Source of the DNA: an uncultured Eubacterium sp.
GTDB taxonomy: Bacteria > Bacillota > Clostridia > Lachnospirales > Lachnospiraceae
Reading direction: 5' to 3'
DNA length: 14,671 bases
NCBI GenBank assembly: GCA_934351445.1
Contig: CAKRIZ010000044.1
Location: 1 to 14,671 of the forward strand
Shown: positions 1 through 6,348 of the stretch, in pieces
How positions within the stretch are numbered: the first letter of the stretch is position 1
How the letters are laid out: each line of letters opens with the position of its first letter
Translations under genes and position numbers: made by a program
The notes under the pieces: generated by a model
The model's database searches: none
What the model saw: the letters and a program-made list of their open reading frames with translations, nothing else
What the model was told of the DNA's origin: nothing

Positions 1-3
1 CCC

Positions 4-34
4 TTGCAAACCCTGTAAAAATTACGGTTTGCAA
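4..34. other. Hairpin at the left edge of the window
   Basis: TTGCAAACC (4-12) pairs perfectly with GGTTTGCAA (26-34), and GTAA (15-18) pairs with TTAC (22-25) around an AAA loop. The plus strand continues with an A-tract rather than a T-tract, so it does not look like a plus-strand terminator. The sequence to its left is missing, so a minus-strand role cannot be judged. It may be the end of an upstream transcription unit or part of the hsp20 control region. Confidence 0.5.
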
Positions 35-50
35 AAAAATATTCAAATTA

Positions 51-77
51 TTAGCACTCACCTCTTGACAGTGCTAA
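51..77 (+). promoter_or_regulatory. CIRCE operator (HrcA binding site)
   Basis: TTAGCACTC, nine bases, then CAGTGCTAA. This matches the CIRCE consensus TTAGCACTC-N9-GAGTGCTAA at all but one position (C for G at 69). CIRCE is the binding site of the heat-shock repressor HrcA in Firmicutes. The right arm and spacer overlap the -35 box of the promoter at 65-93, as expected for repression by blocking RNA polymerase. It predicts HrcA control of the small heat-shock gene downstream. Confidence 0.93.
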
Positions 78-93
78 CATATGGTGCTATAAC
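65..93 (+). promoter_or_regulatory. Sigma-A promoter of hsp20
   Basis: TTGACA at 65-70, a 17-base spacer, and TATAAC at 88-93. The -35 box is perfect and the -10 box has one mismatch. The -35 lies within the CIRCE element. Transcription should start near 100, giving a long leader of about 135 bases before the hsp20 start codon. Confidence 0.85.
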
Positions 94-112
94 ATAGTCA
101 AGAACAAAGGAA

Positions 113-149
113 GGAACAAAAAAAGAGAAACAGAGTTCTCAATTGTTCC
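113..149 (+). other. Hairpin in the hsp20 leader
   Basis: GGAACAA (113-119) pairs with TTGTTCC (143-149), and inside it GAGAA (125-129) pairs with TTCTC (136-140). It lies in the untranslated leader, well upstream of the ribosome binding site AAGGAGAG (221-228). I see no obvious pairing that would mask that site, so a role as RNA thermometer is not supported; a role in mRNA stability is possible. Confidence 0.35.
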
Positions 150-235
150 CAAACATCCCAGTTCCAAGGAAACAAGGTAAACAAGCATGAGGCATTCACA
201 GAAGTGGATGCAGATAAGAAAAGGAGAGATGACTT

Positions 236-697
236 ATGTTGATGCCTAGTATTTTTGGAGAGAATTTATTTGATGACTTTTTTACAGGTTTTCCGTTTGA
301 TGACAGCGACATGCACAATGTAGAGAAGAAACTGTACGGCAAACGTGCCGATCGTGTAATGAAGACCGATATCAAAGAAATGGATGACGGTTATGAGTTA
401 GAGATCGATCTGCCGGGCTTTAGCAAGGATGAGATCAAGGCTTCGTTGGAGAATGGTTATCTGACCATCAGTGCAGCGAAGGGACTCGATAAGGATGAGA
501 AGGAGAAAAAGACCGGACGCTACATCCGTCAGGAGCGTTACGCAGGTGCTTGTTCAAGAAGCTTCTATGTTGGTGGTGCAGTGACACAGGAGGATATCAA
601 GGGCGAGTTCAAGCATGGTATCTTGAAGATGTTTGTCCCTAAAAAGGAAGCAAAACCGGCAGTTGAAGAAAATAAATATATAGCCATCGAAGGATAA
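236..697 (+). CDS. hsp20: Small heat-shock protein, Hsp20/alpha-crystallin family
   Basis: A 153-residue ATP-independent holdase chaperone of the cytoplasm that binds unfolding proteins. The N-terminal arm (residues 1-40) has the phenylalanine-rich FGENLFDDFF pattern usual for clostridial Hsp20. The alpha-crystallin domain runs from about residue 42 to 138 and ends in the family signature GILKMFVPK. The C-terminal tail carries the IxI oligomerisation motif in YIAIEG. AAGGAGAG at 221-228 supports the start at 236; an in-frame ATG at 242 is also possible. A CIRCE operator overlapping its promoter predicts HrcA-regulated heat induction. The small basic gene at 702 follows so closely that it is probably co-expressed. 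Confidence 0.95.
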   Translation: MLMPSIFGENLFDDFFTGFPFDDSDMHNVEKKLYGKRADRVMKTDIKEMDDGYELEIDLPGFSKDEIKASLENGYLTISAAKGLDKDEKEKKTGRYIRQERYAGACSRSFYVGGAVTQEDIKGEFKHGILKMFVPKKEAKPAVEENKYIAIEG

Positions 698-701
698 CAG
701 A

Positions 702-815
702 ATGAGTTCTATTTTAGGAAAAGAGGCGAGAGAGATGGCTGACAAAAACCCGAAACATCCGTTGAAGAAGAAACAGGCGAAAACCAAAGAAAAAAAGAAA
801 CACGTATACGAATAA
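702..815 (+). CDS. Lysine-rich 37-residue mini-protein downstream of hsp20
   Basis: An open frame too short for usual gene calling. It begins MSSILGKEAREMADKNPKH and ends in a lysine-rich tail; 11 of 37 residues are Lys, with one Arg. AAGGAT at 690-695 runs into the hsp20 stop codon and lies about six bases before the ATG at 702, so translation is probably coupled to hsp20. An internal ATG at 735 would give a 26-residue form. A 13-bp terminator starts 20 bases after its stop, so hsp20 and this frame fill the transcript. No signal peptide or membrane segment is seen. Function is unknown; a small nucleic-acid-binding or stress protein is only a guess from charge. Confidence 0.6.
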   Translation: MSSILGKEAREMADKNPKHPLKKKQAKTKEKKKHVYE

Positions 816-821
816 TGATTG

Positions 822-884
822 AAGCATGAGTGTCAGACCCCGGATCATTCCAGTAAAGATGATCCGGGGTCTTTTCTCATGCTT
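822..884 (+). terminator. Rho-independent terminator after hsp20 unit
   Basis: GACCCCGGATCAT (836-848) pairs perfectly over 13 bp with ATGATCCGGGGTC (859-871) around a ten-base loop, followed by TTTTCT. AAGCATGAG (822-830) can also pair with CTCATGCTT (876-884), extending the structure beyond an internal loop that includes the T-tract. Confidence 0.92.
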
Positions 885-891
885 TTAAAAT

Positions 892-900
892 TGATATAAT
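892..900 (+). promoter_or_regulatory. Extended -10 promoter for the 940 gene
   Basis: TGATATAAT is a perfect -10 hexamer with the TGn extension. The -35 position (872-877, TTTTCT) is poor and coincides with the terminator T-tract of the previous unit, so this would be an extended -10 promoter. Transcription would start about 33 bases before the ATG at 940. Confidence 0.6.
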
Positions 901-939
901 AAAATAACTGGGCAGGCAGGAAAAGGAGAGAAAGATACA

Positions 940-2007
940 ATGAATACACAAGATTTAAGGGCACTGTTTCCGGTTGTAAACGAGTCCAAAATTATAAATA
1001 TGACATACAGTGATGGCGAATATGATACAGTACTCGGTATGCTGGCACTATCGCAAATGCCGCAAATGCAGGAAATATCGGAAAAGGGAGAAGATAGTTT
1101 CCATCTATGGGCGGTCACAGCGATTTCGGAAGAAGAACTGGAGCGCAGACAGCGGGTATATAAGGAACCCAGAACAAATCGAGAGGAATTAAAGCAGAAT
1201 CTGGAGGAGACGGAGCGGATACGGATTGGAAAGGCCACAATCGGTGGCTGCAGCTTTGCAGTGGCTTCCGCATCGGAAAGCTGTCTCGGTGAACCGTGGA
1301 ATGTCGAGGATCAGCTTCATTTCCTGTATATGCTCGGGCAGGGATTGAGACTGGGAACACTGGAAGAAGTGCCGCTGGAGCGGCTGCTGATCGTCAATTA
1401 TGAGCTGTCGGCAGAAGAACCGGAACTGGCAAAACGGATATTTCAAAGTTCGGACAGCCCGGAGATTACGCTTCAGCTTTCACGGCGGCATATTGCGATT
1501 CCATTGCAGAAGCGGATGCGGTTAAAAACCGGTGAATACGCGCGTCCAAAGGTTGTGCATCTGACAGGGGAAGCCGGGTGCACGGTCTATATTCATGGGA
1601 TCAGTTTTTTTGATGCGTGGGAGGATGCGCGGACACGCTTTGAAGATCCTCGATATACAGAGAATTTTACAGAGGAACAGATTGCACAGTTCAGGCAGGA
1701 ATTGATGGATATTTTACCGGGCATCTGTCCGCAGGGTTATGTCCTGCCCTTGATCGAATATGAGTGTGACCGGGATTATCAGATGCAGTTCTATTCATCG
1801 GAGTATCTCAGATGCGCCCCAAAACATGAGTCTGTGTCTGCGTTTTTGATGATGCATGCAGATAAAGATACCGGACCGATGGGATACCGCGCCAGAGTCT
1901 GCCAGTTGGAGGCAGTTCCAGCCGGATTTGCCGGAGAGCTGCCTGTGGAACTATTTGCATGTTACAAGATGGAGGCAGAAAGAGAGGTAAAAGCAACAGG
2001 CATCTGA
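940..2007 (+). CDS. Uncharacterised 355-residue cytoplasmic protein
   Basis: I do not recognise the family. AAAAGGAGAG (921-930) is a good ribosome binding site for the ATG at 940, and an extended -10 promoter lies at 892-900, so the gene appears to be a monocistronic unit between the hsp20 terminator and the convergent LysR gene. The protein is soluble-looking: no signal peptide and no hydrophobic segment long enough for a membrane helix. It is acidic and has several scattered cysteines. Residues 45-100 are charged and probably helical (EEELERRQR, EELKQNLEETERI). The C-terminal half is rich in aromatic residues (YIHGISFFDAWEDA, QMQFYSSEYLRC). No catalytic motif is visible. Coding is supported by length, ribosome binding site and normal codon use. 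Confidence 0.85.
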   Translation: MNTQDLRALFPVVNESKIINMTYSDGEYDTVLGMLALSQMPQMQEISEKGEDSFHLWAVTAISEEELERRQRVYKEPRTNREELKQNLEETERIRIGKATIGGCSFAVASASESCLGEPWNVEDQLHFLYMLGQGLRLGTLEEVPLERLLIVNYELSAEEPELAKRIFQSSDSPEITLQLSRRHIAIPLQKRMRLKTGEYARPKVVHLTGEAGCTVYIHGISFFDAWEDARTRFEDPRYTENFTEEQIAQFRQELMDILPGICPQGYVLPLIEYECDRDYQMQFYSSEYLRCAPKHESVSAFLMMHADKDTGPMGYRARVCQLEAVPAGFAGELPVELFACYKMEAEREVKATGI

Positions 2008-2021
2008 CACCTGCCGTAAAA

Positions 2022-2056
2022 AAAATTATGGAATATCTGCCGTTTCGCGAGGCAGA
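2022..2056 (-). terminator. Possible terminator of the LysR gene
   Basis: Read on the minus strand, TCTGCC (2056-2051) pairs with GGCAGA (2041-2036) and is followed, after about eight bases, by a run of T residues. The T-tract is displaced from the stem and the stem is only six pairs, so this is weak. No better terminator lies in the 55 bases between the two convergent genes. Confidence 0.35.
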
Positions 2057-2062
2057 AGGAGT

Positions 2063-2965
2063 CTATTTATGATAGGGCTGACCGAGCAGGAACTTGCGAA
2101 AGGCAGTAGCAGCTACACTCTGCGGATATTCCGGGTCATAGACCATGGAGATCGTCCGGTGTGGCATTTCATCCGGAATTGCGATCCGGAACACGGTTCC
2201 GGTATCTAAGGCTTCTTCTACAAACTCCGGCGGGAGAAATCCAATACCGAGGTTATGCTCGATGGCCGGGAGGATCAGATCGGTCGTTGCCAGTTCGATC
2301 GCTGGTTTGAACCGAAGTCCCAGTGAGGCAAAGTAATTATCAATGAAAATGCGTGCGATTGCATCCTGCGTCAGGCTCACCCAGGGATATTCGCACAGTT
2401 CGGCAAATGTCAGGTTCTGATTCTGGAGTTCACGATATTTACGACCACCGATCAGAATGTCAGTATACGAGTGCAGCGCATGCGAAACCAGCGGATGCTG
2501 CAGCGCATCCGGAATCGAAGAGATCATAGCCATATCCACCTGCCCCTGACGCAGTGCGGTCACAGATTCGCTGGAGCTATTGTTTAAGATGCAGAATGTC
2601 ACATTCGGATGCAGCTCACGGAACGACTCGATCGCCTGCAGCAGGCAGCAGTGCAGCGCAGTCTCGGTCGCGCTGATCGTGATGCTTCCTTCATCAAGGG
2701 AGAGGAGGTTGCTGATCTTCTGTTCACCCTTGAGAAACTGCGCACATCCGGCAGATACGTATTCATAGAATGTGCGTCCCTCGGCAGTCAGTTCCATGCC
2801 GGATTTGCTCCGGATAAAAAGGCGGCAGCCCAGATCTTCCTCCAGACGGTGAATGGTGCGTGTGACTGCAGGCTGGCTGGTCTGCAGGGCAGCGGCTGCT
2901 TTCGTCAGATTCCCATATTTTGCAACATAATAAAAGATGCGGTAGTATTCGTAATTGCTGTTCAT
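2063..2965 (-). CDS. LysR-type transcriptional regulator
   Basis: A 300-residue protein of standard LysR-family length. The N-terminal winged helix-turn-helix is clear at residues 1-60 (NLTKAAAALQTSQPAVTRTI, then the LEEDLGCRLFIR wing), followed by a linker helix and a periplasmic-binding-protein-like effector domain (about residues 90-295, with GSITISATETAL and QGQVDMAMISS). On the minus strand TTGGAG lies about 11 bases before the ATG. It is transcribed divergently from the molybdenum operon with 246 bases between them, the usual layout for a LysR regulator and its target, so I infer control of that operon. It lacks the TOBE/Mop domain of ModE, so the effector need not be molybdate; a substrate of the related molybdoenzyme, such as a purine, is an alternative. 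The effector cannot be read from sequence. Confidence 0.93.
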   Translation of the reverse strand: MNSNYEYYRIFYYVAKYGNLTKAAAALQTSQPAVTRTIHRLEEDLGCRLFIRSKSGMELTAEGRTFYEYVSAGCAQFLKGEQKISNLLSLDEGSITISATETALHCCLLQAIESFRELHPNVTFCILNNSSSESVTALRQGQVDMAMISSIPDALQHPLVSHALHSYTDILIGGRKYRELQNQNLTFAELCEYPWVSLTQDAIARIFIDNYFASLGLRFKPAIELATTDLILPAIEHNLGIGFLPPEFVEEALDTGTVFRIAIPDEMPHRTISMVYDPEYPQSVAATAFRKFLLGQPYHK

Positions 2966-3010
2966 CGTATTTTTTTCTCCAAATCTTGTCGATGTCTGTG
3001 AACTGACCTA

Positions 3011-3019
3011 AATATAGCA
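3011..3019 (-). promoter_or_regulatory. Extended -10 promoter of the LysR gene
   Basis: On the minus strand the sequence reads TGCTATATT, an extended -10 with one mismatch in the hexamer; the -35 region is poor. The start would lie about 40 bases before the ATG at 2965. A small dyad GCAT-N7-ATGC (3017-3031) overlaps its upstream edge and could be part of an autoregulatory LysR site. Confidence 0.4.
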
Positions 3020-3211
3020 TGAATTGAATGCAAGGGAAAGTATTTTGCCTGAAACCAGCTCATAAAATCTGTTGATTTGCTTTTTCATGTTTGCCAGAAT
3101 CTGATTGAAAGGCCACAACTCGGGCTTTGACTTTGTGAATGGTTTATGGGAGAATGGGAGAAAAAGAGATAGTGACAGAACGGAACATAGAAACGCAGGG
3201 AGGATGAGTCG
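3020..3211 (+). promoter_or_regulatory. Upstream control region of the molybdenum operon
   Basis: The divergent intergenic space must hold the operon promoter, but no strong one is seen. Two weak candidates are TTGATT-N17-CAGAAT (3072-3100) and TTGACT-N17-GAGAAT (3127-3155). Weak core boxes are typical of activator-dependent LysR targets. A purine-rich stretch leads to the ribosome binding site GGGAGGA (about 3199-3205). I could not recognise a Moco riboswitch fold here by eye. Confidence 0.35.
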
Positions 3212-4243
3212 ATGAAGCTGATCAAAACCGAGGATGCAGTCGGACATGTGCTGTGTCATGATATTACACAGATCATAAAGGGCGTGACTAAGGATGCAGT
3301 ATTCCGAAAAGGACACATTGTCACAGAGGCGGATATTCCGGTACTGTTGTCGGTGGGAAAGGAGCATCTGTATGTCTGGGAAAAGGAAGCAGGGATGCTG
3401 CATGAAAATGAAGCAGCAGAGAGGCTCCGCGAGATCAGCCAGGGCGAACATATGCATTCTTCGGAGGTAAAAGAGGGAAAGATCGAACTGATTGCTGACT
3501 GTGACGGCGTTTTGAAAGTCAACGGTGAGAAACTGCGGGCAGTCAATGCGCTCGGCGGGATGATGATCGCGAGTCGTCATGGGAACTTTCCGGTACAGAC
3601 AGGAGACAAGATTGCAGGTATGAGAGTGATTCCACTTGTGATCGAAGAAGAGAAAATGGAGCGGGCAAAGGCAGTGGCAGGAATGGAGCCCATATTTGAG
3701 ATCCATCCATACAAGCAAAAAAAAGTCGGAATCGTGACGACAGGCAGTGAAGTCTATCACGGACGGATTCAGGATACATTCACACCAGTGATTATCGAGA
3801 AAGTGACGGAATATGGTGCAAAGGTCTTAGGACATGAGATCTGTGATGACGATCCGCAGTTGATCGGGGAAGCCATCCATAAGCTGCTGCAAGAGGGCTG
3901 CAACATGATTCTGTGCACGGGTGGCATGAGTGTAGACCCGGATGACCGCACACCGTTAGCGATCAGAAATGTGACCGGAAATGTGGTCAGCTACGGCGCG
4001 CCGGTTCTGCCGGGCGCGATGTTCCTGCTGGCATATTATGGTGGGGATCTGCCGGTTTTAGGACTGCCGGGCTGTGTGATGTATGCGAAGCGGACGGTAT
4101 TTGATCTGGTGCTGCCGAGGATCATGACAGGTGAGATACTGACAAAAGAGGATCTGGATCTCCTGGGCGAGGGCGGTCTGTGTCTGGACTGCCCGGTATG
4201 TACATTCCCGAACTGCGGATTCGGAAAGTGTGGAAGCCGATGA
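3212..4243 (+). CDS. MoeA-like molybdopterin-binding protein with Cys-rich tail
   Basis: A 343-residue cytoplasmic protein related to MoeA/MogA, which bind molybdopterin and insert molybdenum. Molybdopterin-binding motifs are TTGSE (176-180), CTGGMSVDPDD (235-245), PGAMF (267-271) and LGLPGC (283-288). It is shorter than E. coli MoeA (411 residues), and the first ~160 residues match poorly. The tail has five cysteines at 324, 327, 330, 335 and 340 in the pattern C-x2-C-x2-C-x4-C-x4-C, followed by GSR, which could bind metal or an Fe-S cluster. This short form accompanies xanthine dehydrogenase-type maturation genes in Clostridia, to my recollection. It is the first gene of the operon, and its TGA overlaps the next start as ATGA, implying coupled translation with the XdhC-type protein and probably a joint function. 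Confidence 0.88.
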   Translation: MKLIKTEDAVGHVLCHDITQIIKGVTKDAVFRKGHIVTEADIPVLLSVGKEHLYVWEKEAGMLHENEAAERLREISQGEHMHSSEVKEGKIELIADCDGVLKVNGEKLRAVNALGGMMIASRHGNFPVQTGDKIAGMRVIPLVIEEEKMERAKAVAGMEPIFEIHPYKQKKVGIVTTGSEVYHGRIQDTFTPVIIEKVTEYGAKVLGHEICDDDPQLIGEAIHKLLQEGCNMILCTGGMSVDPDDRTPLAIRNVTGNVVSYGAPVLPGAMFLLAYYGGDLPVLGLPGCVMYAKRTVFDLVLPRIMTGEILTKEDLDLLGEGGLCLDCPVCTFPNCGFGKCGSR

Positions 4244-5271
4244 GGGAATTATTTGAGGCAATCGGGCAGTGTGAAGCCGGTAGTGTGAACCTTGTGCTGA
4301 CAGCACTGGATGGCGCGTGGCTCGGTGAGAAAGCGCTCGTTTCAGATGGAAAACTGGTGTGGAAGAGTACGGAAACAGGTTTTTTTGCAGGACATGCGCA
4401 CGAAGCCTGCCAGTTGAACGGGAGCGGTGTCACTACCATCGGGGACTGTCGGGTATTCTGCGATATATTGGGAAATGAAAAGTCACTGGTGGTCTGCGGT
4501 GGAGGACATGTGTCGATTCCTGTGATCCGGATCGGAAAGATGATGGGTTGGGAAGTCACGGTGCTTGAAGACCGTCCAAAATTTGCCGACAATGCCAGGA
4601 GAGCCGGTGCGGATCGTGTGATCTGTGAACCGTTTGGGGAAGGACTCCAGAAAGTTCCGGGAAGCAGTGATACTTATTTTGTTATCGTGACACGCGGACA
4701 CAGATATGATCAGGTATGTCTGCAAAAGATTGCAGAAAAAGAACATGCCTACATCGGTATGATCGGCAGTCGGCGGCGGACAACGCTGGTCAGGCAGCAG
4801 CTCGCTGAGAGCGGTACCAATCAGGCAGTTTTAGATGCAGTGCATACACCGATTGGTCTGGACATCGGGGCGGAGACACCGGAGGAGATTGGTGTGGCGA
4901 TCATGGCAGAGATCATAGAAGTAAAGAATAAAAAGAAACGTACCTTTGGATATTCCAAAGAGATGATGCATGTGGTGATGGATACGCAGAAGTATCCGGG
5001 ACGGAAAGTGATGACTACGATTATCACAAAAAAAGGCTCTGCACCGCAGGGAATCGGTGTCAAGATGCTGGTGCTAAGTGACGGCAATTGTATCGGAACG
5101 ATCGGCGGAGGATGCATGGAGTCTGCTATCTTGCAGAAAGCGCTGCTGCTACTGCGCAGTGGCGGGCAGACAGCCAGAATCTGTCAGGCAGATCTGACCG
5201 GAGATGATGCAGAGGACGAGGGAATGGTCTGCGGCGGCAAGGTGGAAGTGCTGTTGGAAGTCATAGAGTGA
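4240..5271 (+). CDS. xdhC: XdhC/CoxI-family molybdoenzyme maturation factor
   Basis: A 343-residue protein. XdhC-type proteins bind molybdenum cofactor, promote its sulfuration and insert it into xanthine dehydrogenase-family hydroxylases. A Rossmann domain comes first: GGGHVSIPV (87-95), TRGH (151-154), GMIGSRRR (173-180) and HTPIGLDIG (202-210). The XdhC_CoxI domain comes last: GSAPQG (266-271), GTIGGGCME (286-294) and GMVCGG (328-333), with both conserved cysteines. This is the reverse of the classic XdhC order. Residues 17-46 resemble a degenerate copy of the CoxI start. I chose ATG 4240 because it forms an ATGA overlap with the upstream stop; a GTG at 4180 or ATG at 4198 would add residues read out of frame within the upstream Cys tail. 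It indicates that the target enzyme is of the xanthine dehydrogenase type. Confidence 0.9.
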   Translation: MRELFEAIGQCEAGSVNLVLTALDGAWLGEKALVSDGKLVWKSTETGFFAGHAHEACQLNGSGVTTIGDCRVFCDILGNEKSLVVCGGGHVSIPVIRIGKMMGWEVTVLEDRPKFADNARRAGADRVICEPFGEGLQKVPGSSDTYFVIVTRGHRYDQVCLQKIAEKEHAYIGMIGSRRRTTLVRQQLAESGTNQAVLDAVHTPIGLDIGAETPEEIGVAIMAEIIEVKNKKKRTFGYSKEMMHVVMDTQKYPGRKVMTTIITKKGSAPQGIGVKMLVLSDGNCIGTIGGGCMESAILQKALLLLRSGGQTARICQADLTGDDAEDEGMVCGGKVEVLLEVIE

Positions 5272-5297
5272 GCATGGACGAAATATCGAAGAAATAG

Positions 5298-5325
5298 TCA
5301 AAAAATATCAAAAAATATCAAAAAA
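5298..5325. repeat. Phased A-tracts upstream of moaA
   Basis: Three near-copies of the ten-base unit TCAAAAAATA stand in tandem. A-tracts repeated at ten-base intervals, one helical turn, are expected to bend DNA. They lie in the 104-base gap between xdhC and moaA, the longest internal gap of the operon, so they might support an internal promoter; I see no clear -10/-35 pair after them. Confidence 0.6.
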
Positions 5326-5375
5326 GCAAATAATAATCAGGGAAACAGCGAGAATACATGGAGTAAAAATGAGAG

Positions 5376-6341
5376 ATGAAGGATTCACAGGGGAGAGAGA
5401 TCGACTATATGCGGATATCGGTGACGGATCGTTGTAACCTGCGCTGCAGATACTGTATGCCCGATGGAATCGAATTGCTTCCGATGGCAGAGATTCTCAC
5501 CTTCGAGGAGATACTGCGCGTGTGCAGACAGGCAGTGGAGCTTGGCATTACGAGGTTCAAGGTCACAGGCGGTGAGCCGTTAGTGAGGCGCGGTTGCGTC
5601 GGTCTGATTGACCGGATCAGGCATCTGCCCGGTGTGGAACAGGTGACGCTGACAACCAATGGCGTGCTGCTCAGGGAGCATCTGGATGCGCTGCTGGATG
5701 CCGGACTGGATGCGGTAAATATCAGTCTGGACACGTTGAAACGGGATCGGTTTGTAGAGATTACCGGGAGCGACCACCTGGAGGAAGTGTTGGCGGCTGT
5801 GGATGCGGCTGTCCGGAGTGGATTACAGGTAAAAATAAATACGGTGCTTGAACAGGAAAAAAATGCAGGGGAATGGCAGGATATTCTTGAGCTGGCATGG
5901 GAGCGGAATCTCGATGTCCGTTTTATCGAGCTGATGCCGATCGGCAATGGCGCGGAATGTACAGGGATATCCAATGAGACATTATTTGAATGGATACGGG
6001 AAAAATACCCGGATATCCACAGGGATGAGCGCGTGCACGGCAATGGGCCTGCGGTCTATTATCATATTCCGGGCTTTGTGGGAAGCGTGGGATTTATCAG
6101 CCCGATTCACTGTGTGTTCTGCAGCCGCTGCAACCGGATTCGTATGACAGCAACTGGTGAACTGAAGCCCTGCCTGTGCTATGAGGATACGGTATCTGTG
6201 AGAGATGTGGCACGGCATGGTGAGGACAGGCAGATCCGTGCAAAGCTGGAAGAGGCGGTTCTGATGAAGCCGAAACAGCATTGCTTTGATGCCTGGCAGG
6301 ATATTACAGAGCACCGGAAAATGGTTCAGATAGGAGGATAG
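5376..6341 (+). CDS. moaA: GTP 3',8-cyclase MoaA
   Basis: A radical-SAM enzyme that starts molybdopterin synthesis by converting GTP to (8S)-3',8-cyclo-7,8-dihydroguanosine 5'-triphosphate. At 321 residues it has normal length. The N-terminal SAM cluster ligands are C20, C24 and C27 (CNLRCRYC), followed by GGEPL (65-69). The C-terminal cluster is C249, C252 and C266 (CSRCNRIR then C), and the arginines of NRIR match the GTP-binding set. The protein ends in the Gly-Gly tail known to be needed for activity. The start MKDSQGREIDY aligns with typical MoaA N-termini; GGAG near 5360 is the likely ribosome binding site. Its product is passed to MoaC, encoded at 9069. It follows a 104-base gap and is seven bases from the next gene. 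Confidence 0.97.
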   Translation: MKDSQGREIDYMRISVTDRCNLRCRYCMPDGIELLPMAEILTFEEILRVCRQAVELGITRFKVTGGEPLVRRGCVGLIDRIRHLPGVEQVTLTTNGVLLREHLDALLDAGLDAVNISLDTLKRDRFVEITGSDHLEEVLAAVDAAVRSGLQVKINTVLEQEKNAGEWQDILELAWERNLDVRFIELMPIGNGAECTGISNETLFEWIREKYPDIHRDERVHGNGPAVYYHIPGFVGSVGFISPIHCVFCSRCNRIRMTATGELKPCLCYEDTVSVRDVARHGEDRQIRAKLEEAVLMKPKQHCFDAWQDITEHRKMVQIGG

Positions 6342-6348
6342 ATAGCAG

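Noticed and set aside
2966..3211. Moco riboswitch upstream of the molybdenum operon
   Set aside because: I could not identify the expected multi-stem layout by eye; only a covariance-model search could settle it, so no feature is claimed.
3008..3760. 250-codon open frame on the minus strand opposite the MoeA-like gene
   Set aside because: It is antisense to a gene with clear molybdopterin-binding motifs, has a composition rich in Cys/His/Phe typical of a shadow frame, and no ribosome binding site was seen.
5405..6043. 212-codon open frame on the minus strand within moaA
   Set aside because: It is serine/arginine-rich shadow sequence opposite a well-supported radical-SAM gene.
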